The notes below the pieces were generated by a model. That model searched no databases. It saw only the letters and a list, made by a program, of their open reading frames with translations, and was not told where the DNA came from. Positions 26,024-31,678 of a DNA stretch of 31,678 nucleotides are shown one piece after another. Position 1 is the first letter of the stretch. Every line of letters begins with the position of its first letter. A program made the translations under genes and the position numbers. Origin of the DNA: Pseudomonadota bacterium (lineage in GTDB: Bacteria > Myxococcota > Myxococcia > Myxococcales > Myxococcaceae); assembly GCA_023426545.1 (NCBI GenBank), contig JAFAAN010000100.1, positions 1-31,678 of the forward strand, in the 5' to 3' direction.

Positions 26024-27334
26024 ATGCGCCCCGTCCTGCTCTCCGCCCTGCTCCTCGCCGCGCCTGTTGCCAGCGCCGCCCCAGGCAGCGCCAACGTCTC
26101 CGAGGACGCCTGGCCCCGCATCCGGAAGGAGCGCATCCAGAAGCTGCTGCCCCAGGCCATGGCCCGCGCCAACGTGGATGCCTGGGTGGTCATCTGCCGG
26201 GAGGACGCCAACGACCCGCTGGCCGTCCATGTCGGCTGCGAGAATGCTGGCGGCACCGCGGCCTTCCTGTTCCTCAAGCAGGGCGCGGCGGTGCGCGGCG
26301 TGGCGCTGTCTCCCGAGGGAGAGGCCACCGCGCTGCGCGACGTGGCCCCGCTCGACGAGGTGGTGCCGCTGGCGCGCGGTACGGACCTCTACGCGCAGGT
26401 GGCCACGCGGCTGGCGGTGGCGAAGCCCCAGCGCATCGCGGTGAACTCGTCCACCTCGGTGACGGTGGCGGACGGCCTGTCCGCCACGCAGCGCGCCGCG
26501 CTGGAGAAGGCCCTGACGCCCGCGCTGCGGAAGAAGCTGGTGTCGTCGGAGGACCTCGTCTCCGAGTGGCTCTCCGTGAAGCTGCCCCAGGAGGTGGACA
26601 TCCTCCGCGAGGCCGCCGCGCTCACGGCCCGGCTCCAAGAGGAGGCCTACCGCGCGGTGGTGCCGGGCAAGACGCGCGACGTGGACGTGGCGCGCTTCCT
26701 CCGCAAGCGCATGGCGGAGCTGGGCGTGGGTGACGCGTGGGCGCCGGACCAGAACCCCAACGTCCAGAGCGGCCCCACGCGAGGCCACTCCCACGCCACC
26801 GAGCGCGTCATCCAGCCGGGCGACTTCATCCAGACGGACTTCGGCATCCGCGTGGGCGGAATGTGGGTAACGGACATCCAGCGCTTCGCCTACGTGCTGG
26901 CGCCGGGCCAGACACAGCCGCCGAAGGAGGCCCTGGAGAAGTGGGAGAAGGGCAAGAAGGGCAGCCGGATTGCCCTGGCCGCGTTGAAGCCCGGCGTGCG
27001 CGGCTGGGATGTGGACAAGGCCCAGCGCGAATGGATGCGCGAGGCCGGCTCGGCGCCCGTCATGTGGGGCACGGGGCACCCGGTGGGCTACTGGGCGCAT
27101 GACGTAGGCCCGGCGCTCTCCGGCGCGCAGAGCGGCGCGCCCGCGAAGGGACAGGCGGCGCGCGTCGTGCGGCCGGGTCAGGTGTTCGCCTTCGACGGGT
27201 TCCATGCGTGGCCGGACGGCGGCGAAGGCGAACAGCGCATCATCTCCGTGGAGGAGATGGCCGTCGTCACCGAGACGGGGGCGGAGTACCTCATCCCACC
27301 GCAGGAGGACCTGGTGCTCATCCCCTCCCGGTAG
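26024..27334 (+). CDS. Secreted M24-family peptidase (Xaa-Pro aminopeptidase-like, 436 aa)
   Basis: Pita-bread-fold metallopeptidase exported by a signal peptide (MRPVLLSALLLAAPVASA, cleavage near 18). The start at 26024 is supported by AAAGGAA upstream. Metal-ligand positions: D272 (FIQTDFGI), D284 (VTDIQRF), H352 (GTGHPVGYWAHD), D391 (FAFDGF) and E410 (SVEEMAVVT). In active M24 enzymes the fourth ligand is usually Glu; here it is Asp, and the first two aspartates are 12 rather than 11 apart. A GGM insertion sits between them. It may still bind metal but could have altered activity. It is divergent from the basic TPR gene. Confidence 0.88.
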   Translation: MRPVLLSALLLAAPVASAAPGSANVSEDAWPRIRKERIQKLLPQAMARANVDAWVVICREDANDPLAVHVGCENAGGTAAFLFLKQGAAVRGVALSPEGEATALRDVAPLDEVVPLARGTDLYAQVATRLAVAKPQRIAVNSSTSVTVADGLSATQRAALEKALTPALRKKLVSSEDLVSEWLSVKLPQEVDILREAAALTARLQEEAYRAVVPGKTRDVDVARFLRKRMAELGVGDAWAPDQNPNVQSGPTRGHSHATERVIQPGDFIQTDFGIRVGGMWVTDIQRFAYVLAPGQTQPPKEALEKWEKGKKGSRIALAALKPGVRGWDVDKAQREWMREAGSAPVMWGTGHPVGYWAHDVGPALSGAQSGAPAKGQAARVVRPGQVFAFDGFHAWPDGGEGEQRIISVEEMAVVTETGAEYLIPPQEDLVLIPSR

Positions 27335-27383
27335 GCCGGAACACCCGGGGCCGGGTCCCTCCGACCCCGTGCCGTGAGTCATG

Positions 27384-27395
27384 TGTCACGTGACA
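27384..27395 (+). promoter_or_regulatory. Perfect palindrome upstream of the response regulator
   Basis: TGTCACGTGACA is a perfect 12-bp palindrome, 56 bases before the ATG at 27452, in a 117-base intergenic region. A TGT...ACA frame is common for dimeric regulators. It is preceded by a similar half-site (GTCATG). Confidence 0.5.
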
Positions 27396-27451
27396 ATCGC
27401 GCCCGGGGTGCTCGGATAGGATGGCGGGAACCGCGCCTGGAGAGTGCCCCC

Positions 27452-27820
27452 ATGCAGAACGTTCTGGTGATTGACGACGATGCCTTCGTGCTCTCGGTCG
27501 TGAGGGACATCCTCCAGAGCGCGGGCTACGGCGTGGTGACGGTGCAGACCCCCACCGAGGCGTTCAACCTGGACCTGTCCCGCATCTCCGCCATCCTCTG
27601 CGACTACAACATGCCGGACATGAACGGCTCGGACGTGCTCACGGTGATGCGCGAGCTGAAGAACTGCCAGGTGCCGTTCATCTTCCTCACCGGACACGAG
27701 GAACTGGACGACCTCGTGTCCGTGGCCGTCCGCTACGGCGCGGAGCTGCTGCCCAAGCCTATCCAGCCGGTGGAGCTGGTGCGGCTACTGGTCAAACAGC
27801 TCGCGTCCGTGGCGGCCTGA
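27452..27820 (+). CDS. Single-domain response regulator (receiver only, 122 aa)
   Basis: CheY-like receiver without output domain. The acidic pocket is D8-D9-D10 (VIDDDAF), the phospho-acceptor Asp51 (ILCDYNMPDMNG), the switch Thr80 (IFLTGHEE) and Lys102 (LLPKPIQP) are all intact. The ATG at 27452 is chosen because the receiver starts there and GGAGAG lies upstream. No histidine kinase is in the window; orphan receivers are abundant in myxobacteria and take part in phosphorelays or motility control. Confidence 0.92.
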   Translation: MQNVLVIDDDAFVLSVVRDILQSAGYGVVTVQTPTEAFNLDLSRISAILCDYNMPDMNGSDVLTVMRELKNCQVPFIFLTGHEELDDLVSVAVRYGAELLPKPIQPVELVRLLVKQLASVAA

Positions 27821-28264
27821 GTGAAGCGCGTTGGTTGGTCGCGGTAGCGACGGCCCTTCGCCAGTTTCGGCGGAGGCCGCTGCCCCCGCACAGTTCCCGT
27901 TCGGAGAGGCATGGGAGGAAGGCATCGAGTAGCAGCGGTGTCTGGGGTTGATTCCAAGAGAGACATGCCCAGCGAGCGGCAGCCGCCCCTGACACCGGTA
28001 ATTTCCAGGGCGACAGCGGTATGGACCTGGGCCAGGTGACGCTGAACCGCCCGGTGCTTGGGAAGACATACACCGACTCCCGGGCGTCAACATTCCGACT
28101 GGCGGAGGCGACGCCGTACAGCCTCGCCTCGGAGGAGGTGAAGCAGGCGTTGGAGCCGGCGGGACTCCGCGGCGTGAAGCGCCTGCCGCATCCAAACATC
28201 ACGGACGGATGGTGACTGCGCGCACCCAATCAAAGTAAAATAAGACTCTCAAGAAAGGGCTGCC
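27821..28264. other. Gene-poor 444-base stretch
   Basis: No complete gene was found between the response regulator and the 95-residue orphan. Codon-like patches appear in more than one frame (for example QFPFGEAWEEGIE ending at a stop near 27930), but none is long. The last 60 bases are unusually AT-rich (CAAAGTAAAATAAG) and probably hold the promoter of the orphan gene. The only recognisable item is the probable gene remnant at 27952-28215. Decay of an accessory gene is the likeliest reading. Confidence 0.6.
27952..28215 (+). pseudogene. Probable 3' remnant of an accessory gene
   Basis: An open frame from just after a stop (27949-27951) to TGA at 28213-28215, with an ATG at 28021 that lacks a ribosome site. 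The C-terminal text (TFRLAEATPYSLASEEVKQALEPAGLRGVKRL) resembles the ends of Imm11/DUF1629-type proteins, where a strand is followed by a helix of the SEExKxALExAxLxG kind. That resemblance is from memory and weak. No 5' part of such a gene is visible upstream, so it looks truncated. It could instead be a small real gene of 64 residues. Confidence 0.4.
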
Positions 28265-28552
28265 ATGCGAGAACCATTTCGGACTCTGTACTTCACCCTG
28301 ATGGCAAACGAACACCCACCGGACATCTGGTACTACAACGTCAAGATGCGGAACGAGGCGATCTACATCGGGACAAACGACCACCACATCACGGTGCTGG
28401 CGAATCATGGCGGCTGGCACGTCACCATCAATGGCAGCCATGACGGCCAGGTCGCAGGAGGGTTCGACGACCTCGTGAGCCTGCAATGGGATGTCACTCC
28501 GGAGATTGGCGGCGCGCTGGAGTGGCTCCGGAACCGCCGCGTGTACATGTAG
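28265..28552 (+). CDS. Orphan hypothetical protein, 95 aa
   Basis: AAAGGG lies five bases before the ATG and an AT-rich promoter-like patch before that, so the start is well supported. The protein is rich in aromatic, His and Asn residues (DIWYYNVKMRNEAIYIGTND, HHITVLANHGGWHVTINGSHDG) with predicted alternating beta strands and a short C-terminal helix (IGGALEWLRNRRVYM). No signal peptide, no membrane helix. GC content and codon use are visibly lower than in neighbours, suggesting recent acquisition. I do not recognise the family; a small immunity-type protein is one guess. Confidence 0.75.
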   Translation: MREPFRTLYFTLMANEHPPDIWYYNVKMRNEAIYIGTNDHHITVLANHGGWHVTINGSHDGQVAGGFDDLVSLQWDVTPEIGGALEWLRNRRVYM

Positions 28553-28566
28553 CGCCCCCGACCGCT

Positions 28567-29379
28567 TCAGCCCAGCACGGCGACCAGCTGGCGGCACTGA
28601 GCCAGCAGCTCGCCTTCCTGGGTCCACAGCTGCTGGAAGTCCTCCGAGTAGCCCTCCGCCGCCTGCCGTGAGCGACCCGTGCGCAGGAAGTGGGCGTCCT
28701 CGCGCAGGCCGGGGCGCGGCAGGTCGTGGAAGAAGTGCACTGTGAAGTCCACGCTCGCCGCCGAGCGGAAGCCCTCCACCCGCGAGAGCACGGACGGCGG
28801 GTAGGCATCCATCAGCCCCACGCACAGCGGCGCGTCCAGCACCATGGGCTCGCGCGGGCGAATCCAGCCGCCCGTCTCCGCCACGTCCGCGCCGGAGTAC
28901 GGCGCCGCGCCCACGCAGAAGCGGTACTCGAAGAAGCTGCAGAAGGTGGGCATGGGCACGTCGTCCGGCACCGGGGGGACGTCTTCCGGCGGCGGCACCA
29001 CCGGGCGCTTCACGTCGAAGTACTCCGTCACGCCGCCGCGCGAGGCGCCGAAGGTCGCGCTGGCCACGCACAGCACGCCCGCGGCGCTCTCGATGCGCGC
29101 GGTGGCGTGCGTCACCAGCCGCCCCGTCCGCTCGATGCGCGTCTGGATTTCCGCGTCGCCCTCCACCGCCGGCGCGCAGAAGTGCACGGTGAGCGTGCGC
29201 ACCGGCCGCCCAGGCTGCTGGGCCTGCATCAGCGTGTGCTCCAGCGCACGCAACGTGACGCCCCCGACGACGCCGCCGAAGGCGCCCTTGCCCTGGTACC
29301 AGGGCGCGGAGAAGCGGATGCCGTAGCGGCCCGGAGAGAGCGGCTCGGGGGTGGTGGCGGCGAGGAAGGCGGCGGTCAT
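28567..29379 (-). CDS. Acyl-CoA thioesterase-like double-hotdog protein (270 aa)
   Basis: Thioesterase-like superfamily (TesB/4HBT_3 type), expected to hydrolyse acyl-CoA in the cytosol. First hotdog about 15-115 (RFSAPWYQGKGAFGGVVGGVTLRAL, the substrate-facing start helix; RTLTVHFCAPAVEGDAEIQTRIERTGRLVTHATARI), then a Pro-rich linker (about 125-145) and a second hotdog to the C-terminus (APLCVGLMDAYPPSVLSRV, ASVDFTVHFFHDLP, EDFQQLWTQEGELLAQCRQ). Length is normal. No good ribosome site precedes the ATG at 29379. It converges with the orphan gene 14 bases away and is separated from ung by 48 bases on the same strand. Confidence 0.88.
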   Translation of the reverse strand: MTAAFLAATTPEPLSPGRYGIRFSAPWYQGKGAFGGVVGGVTLRALEHTLMQAQQPGRPVRTLTVHFCAPAVEGDAEIQTRIERTGRLVTHATARIESAAGVLCVASATFGASRGGVTEYFDVKRPVVPPPEDVPPVPDDVPMPTFCSFFEYRFCVGAAPYSGADVAETGGWIRPREPMVLDAPLCVGLMDAYPPSVLSRVEGFRSAASVDFTVHFFHDLPRPGLREDAHFLRTGRSRQAAEGYSEDFQQLWTQEGELLAQCRQLVAVLG

Positions 29380-29427
29380 GTCGCGGCGCAGCGTATCAAC
29401 GCGGCCCCGCCCTGTCCGGACCGAGTC

Positions 29428-30105
29428 TCAAGCAGGCAGGCGCCAGTCCACGGGAGGCAGGCCGTGGGACTCCAGCGCCTCGTTCACGGCGCTGAACGGA
29501 CGGCTGCCGAAGAAACCGCCGCTGGCCGACAGCGGCGAGGGGTGCGCGCCCTCGATGACGACGTGCCGCTTCGCGTCGATGAGCTTCTTCTTCTTCTGCG
29601 CGTAGCGCCCCCACAGGACGAACACCACCGGCGAGTCCTTCTCGCTCACCGCGCGGATGACGGCGTCGGTGAAGTCCTCCCAGCCATGCCCCGCGTGGCT
29701 GTTGGGCTTCGCCTGCCGCACCGTCAGCACCGCGTTGAGCAGCAGCACGCCCTGTCTCGCCCAGGGAATCAGCGAGCCGTCGCGGGGGCGGGGCGCGCCC
29801 ACGTCGCTCTGCAGCTCCTTGAAGATGTTCACCAGCGAGGGCGGAGGCGGCACGCCCGGCTGCACGGAGAAGGCCAGGCCGTGCGCCTGCCCGGGGCCGT
29901 GATACGGGTCCTGCCCCAGAAGCAGCACCCGGACATCCGCGTAGGGCGTGAGGCGGAAGGCGGAGAAGAGGTCCTCCTCCGAAGGGAAGACGGTGGCCTC
30001 CCGCCGCTCCGACTCGACGAAGCGCTCCAGCGCCTGGAACGACGGCGTCTCGAGCGCCGCGCGCAGCACCTGCTTCCAGTCCTCCGGCAGCCCATCCGCG
30101 AGCAA
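29428..30105 (-). CDS. ung: Uracil-DNA glycosylase (225 aa)
   Basis: Family 1 UNG, removing uracil from DNA. The catalytic motif GQDPYHGPGQAHGLAFSV places Asp66 at the water-activating site; VVFVLWGRYAQKK and GAHPSPLSASGGFFGSRPF supply the remaining active-site and minor-groove loops. No ATG is in frame upstream; the TTG at 30105-30103 is chosen because GGGGAGG lies six bases before it, and it yields the usual family length. A nine-codon open frame beginning ATG at 30136 ends (TGA) one base before this TTG. The long open frame extending upstream to 31191 is antisense to the cpaF-like gene and is not part of ung. Confidence 0.93.
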   Translation of the reverse strand: MLADGLPEDWKQVLRAALETPSFQALERFVESERREATVFPSEEDLFSAFRLTPYADVRVLLLGQDPYHGPGQAHGLAFSVQPGVPPPPSLVNIFKELQSDVGAPRPRDGSLIPWARQGVLLLNAVLTVRQAKPNSHAGHGWEDFTDAVIRAVSEKDSPVVFVLWGRYAQKKKKLIDAKRHVVIEGAHPSPLSASGGFFGSRPFSAVNEALESHGLPPVDWRLPA

Positions 30106-30209
30106 TTCACGCCTCCCCGTCCAGCGGCGGCGGCATTGAAGCACCGGGGTGTCGGCGGCGCCCACTGCTTTCCACCCAGGCTCGCCAGAAAACCGCCCCC
30201 GCCCAGAAA

Positions 30210-30222
30210 CCTGCCAGGCAGG
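30210..30222. promoter_or_regulatory. Dyad in the ung/cpaF divergent region
   Basis: CCTGCC-A-GGCAGG is a perfect 6+6 inverted repeat 52 bases upstream of the cpaF-like ATG. It is an operator candidate; no convincing -35/-10 pair was assigned in 30106-30274. Confidence 0.35.
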
Positions 30223-30274
30223 CGGGACCTGTTCTTGGGACCTGGGGCCAGAGCGCGCTAGCCTTGGGGACGCC

Positions 30275-31678
30275 ATGACGATGTATACTGAGTCACTCCG
30301 CGCGTTCCTCAAGCCCGTCCTGCCGTACATGGATGACGAGGCCGTGTCGGAAATCATGATCAACGGCCCGACCGACATCTGGATCGAGCGCAAGGGCCGG
30401 CTCACGAAGGTCGATGCATCGTTCACCGACGAAGGCCTGCTCGGCGCCGCGCGCAACATGGCCCAGTTCGTCGGCCGCATGCTCAACGAGGAGCGTCCCC
30501 GCCTGGACGCGCGCCTCCCGGATGGCAGCCGTATCCACGTGGTGATTCCGCCCATCGCGCGCAAGGGCACCACCATCTCCATCCGCAAGTTCTTCAAGGA
30601 GAAGCTGACCATCGACTCCTTGATGAAGTTCGGCTCGCTCACGCCGCAGATGGCGCGCCTCATCGAGGCGGGCATCGCCACCAAGCTCAACATGCTGGTG
30701 GCCGGCGGCACGGGCTCGGGCAAGACGACGCTGCTCAACATCGTGTCGTCGCTCATCCCGGACGAGGAGCGCATCCTCACCATCGAGGACTCGGCCGAGC
30801 TCCAGCTCAACCAGTCCCACGTCGTGCCCTTCGAGAGCCGGCCGCCCGACAAGTTCGGCAAGGGCGCGGTGGACATGGGCGACCTGCTCCACTCCGCGCT
30901 GCGTCTGCGCCCCGACCGCATCGTCGTCGGCGAGGTGCGCGGCGGCGAGGCCTTCCACCTCATGCAGGCCATGAACACGGGCCACGGCGGCTCGCTGGCC
31001 ACCACGCACGCCAACACGCCCACGGACACGCTGCGGCGCATCGAGTCGCTGTGCCTCATGTCCGGCGTGGACCTGCCCATGGTGGCCGTGCGCGCCCAGG
31101 TGGCAAGCGCCATCAACTTCATCATCTGCTGCGAGCGCCTCCACGACGGCAGCCGCAAGACGATTGCCCTGTCGGAGGTGCTGCCCCTCAACGAGAAGGG
31201 CGACTACCGCACCCAGGACATCTTCGTCTTCACGCCCGTCACCAAGGACGAGGACGACCACATCCTCGGGTACCACGCGCCCACCGGCATCATCCCCAAC
31301 TTCGTCAGCAAGGCGCGCGCGTACGGCTTCCACGACCTGGACGAGTCCTTCTTCGACCCGGCCACCTACGGCCTGCCGCCGCCGCCCACCTTCCACGCGG
31401 GCGAGTCGTACTCCGTGCGCTGGGCCCCGTCGCTGAAGCACCGCGAGGAAGGCCGGCCAGACCCGGAGCACTTCAAGAAGGAGTGGGCCGACTTCGAGCA
31501 GCGCCTCAAGCAGGAGGCTCGCGACGCGAAGGCGGGCAAGCCCGCGGCCCCCCCGCCGCCACCGGCATCCCCGCCCGTGCAGGTGCAGGTCCCCGCCAGC
31601 CACCCCACGCCACCACCGGTCGCGCGCGCCCGCCCGGCCGAGCCGCCGCCCGCGGTGAAGCCCGCCGCGCCGGTGGCC
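30275..31678 (+). CDS. cpaF: CpaF/TadA-type secretion ATPase, 3' end outside the window
   Basis: Type II/IV secretion ATPase of the Tad/Flp pilus class; 468 codons are present with no stop. N-terminal domain about 1-120 (FLKPVLPYMDDEAVSEIMINGPTDIWIE, RLPDGSRIHVVIPP), Walker A GGTGSGKTT at 144-152 (Lys150), Asp box ILTIEDSAEL, Walker B region LRPDRIVVGEVRGGEA, and the His box TGHGGSLATTHAN. After about residue 380 a Pro/Ala-rich, charged tail begins (KPAAPPPPPASPP) and continues past the window; ordinary CpaF proteins end near here, so an added C-terminal domain is likely. GGGGA precedes ATG 30275; ATG 30281 is an alternative. It would power pilus assembly or secretion; other tad genes would be expected to the right. 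Confidence 0.9.
   Translation, partial: MTMYTESLRAFLKPVLPYMDDEAVSEIMINGPTDIWIERKGRLTKVDASFTDEGLLGAARNMAQFVGRMLNEERPRLDARLPDGSRIHVVIPPIARKGTTISIRKFFKEKLTIDSLMKFGSLTPQMARLIEAGIATKLNMLVAGGTGSGKTTLLNIVSSLIPDEERILTIEDSAELQLNQSHVVPFESRPPDKFGKGAVDMGDLLHSALRLRPDRIVVGEVRGGEAFHLMQAMNTGHGGSLATTHANTPTDTLRRIESLCLMSGVDLPMVAVRAQVASAINFIICCERLHDGSRKTIALSEVLPLNEKGDYRTQDIFVFTPVTKDEDDHILGYHAPTGIIPNFVSKARAYGFHDLDESFFDPATYGLPPPPTFHAGESYSVRWAPSLKHREEGRPDPEHFKKEWADFEQRLKQEARDAKAGKPAAPPPPPASPPVQVQVPASHPTPPPVARARPAEPPPAVKPAAPVA

Noticed and set aside
29428..31191. Long minus-strand frame joined to ung
   Set aside because: The upstream 360 residues are antisense to the cpaF-like ATPase; UNG homology begins only near the TTG at 30105.
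30293..31603. 436-codon minus-strand frame at the right edge
   Set aside because: It is a shadow of the cpaF-like gene, which runs open across the right edge in the plus frame starting at 30275 and has full Walker motifs.

Overview
The window is a GC-rich (estimated by eye near 70%) chromosomal segment from a myxobacterium, most likely Myxococcaceae (Myxococcus, Corallococcus or Pyxidicoccus type). The basis is the strong G/C third-position bias, a DUSAM-domain protein (a family I know from Myxococcaceae), several short lipoproteins, a single-domain response regulator and a CpaF/TadA-type ATPase. This is inference from content; no rRNA is present. The first 250 bases form a fold-back inverted repeat around long C and G runs, which looks like a contig-end artefact. 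The last gene runs off the right edge.

Left part (165-5673): two overlapping minus-strand M16 peptidase genes (one with the zinc motif, one without), an unrecognised 181-residue protein, a plus-strand phospholipase-D-like protein with a zinc-ribbon tail, a tRNA-Phe(GAA), and an RpoH-like sigma factor. Then (5786-8145) comes a NhaR-type LysR regulator, facing a minus-strand cassette of three lipoproteins. The middle one carries a complete JAMM metalloprotease motif, and this cassette is the most intriguing set in the window.

Middle (8364-15155): a plus-strand trehalose-synthase-like glycosyltransferase (TreT) is followed with almost no gap by a long NfeD-type membrane serine protease and a slipin/SPFH protein, the usual NfeD-slipin pair. 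Next, a MerR regulator overlaps by four bases a VIT/von Willebrand A protein; its promoter is partly duplicated.

Middle-right (15212-21843): an SDR oxidoreductase, a DUF1232 membrane protein, a minus-strand fbpABC-type ferric iron importer, a divergent PfkB-family sugar or inositol kinase, a frameshifted lipoprotein gene and a DUSAM gene.

Right part (21984-31678): gyrA with a readable promoter and alanine at the quinolone-determining position; a lysine/alanine-rich TPR protein; a secreted M24 peptidase; a stand-alone receiver protein downstream of a perfect 12-bp palindrome; a gene-poor stretch (27821-28264) with a probable gene remnant; a 95-residue orphan; a double-hotdog thioesterase; uracil-DNA glycosylase with a TTG start; and the 5' part of a cpaF-like secretion ATPase gene. 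No CRISPR array, intact insertion sequence or phage module was seen. Most of the window looks like ordinary chromosome; the JAMM lipoprotein cassette, the MerR-VIT/vWA pair and the 27.8-28.6 kb patch are the parts that look accessory.
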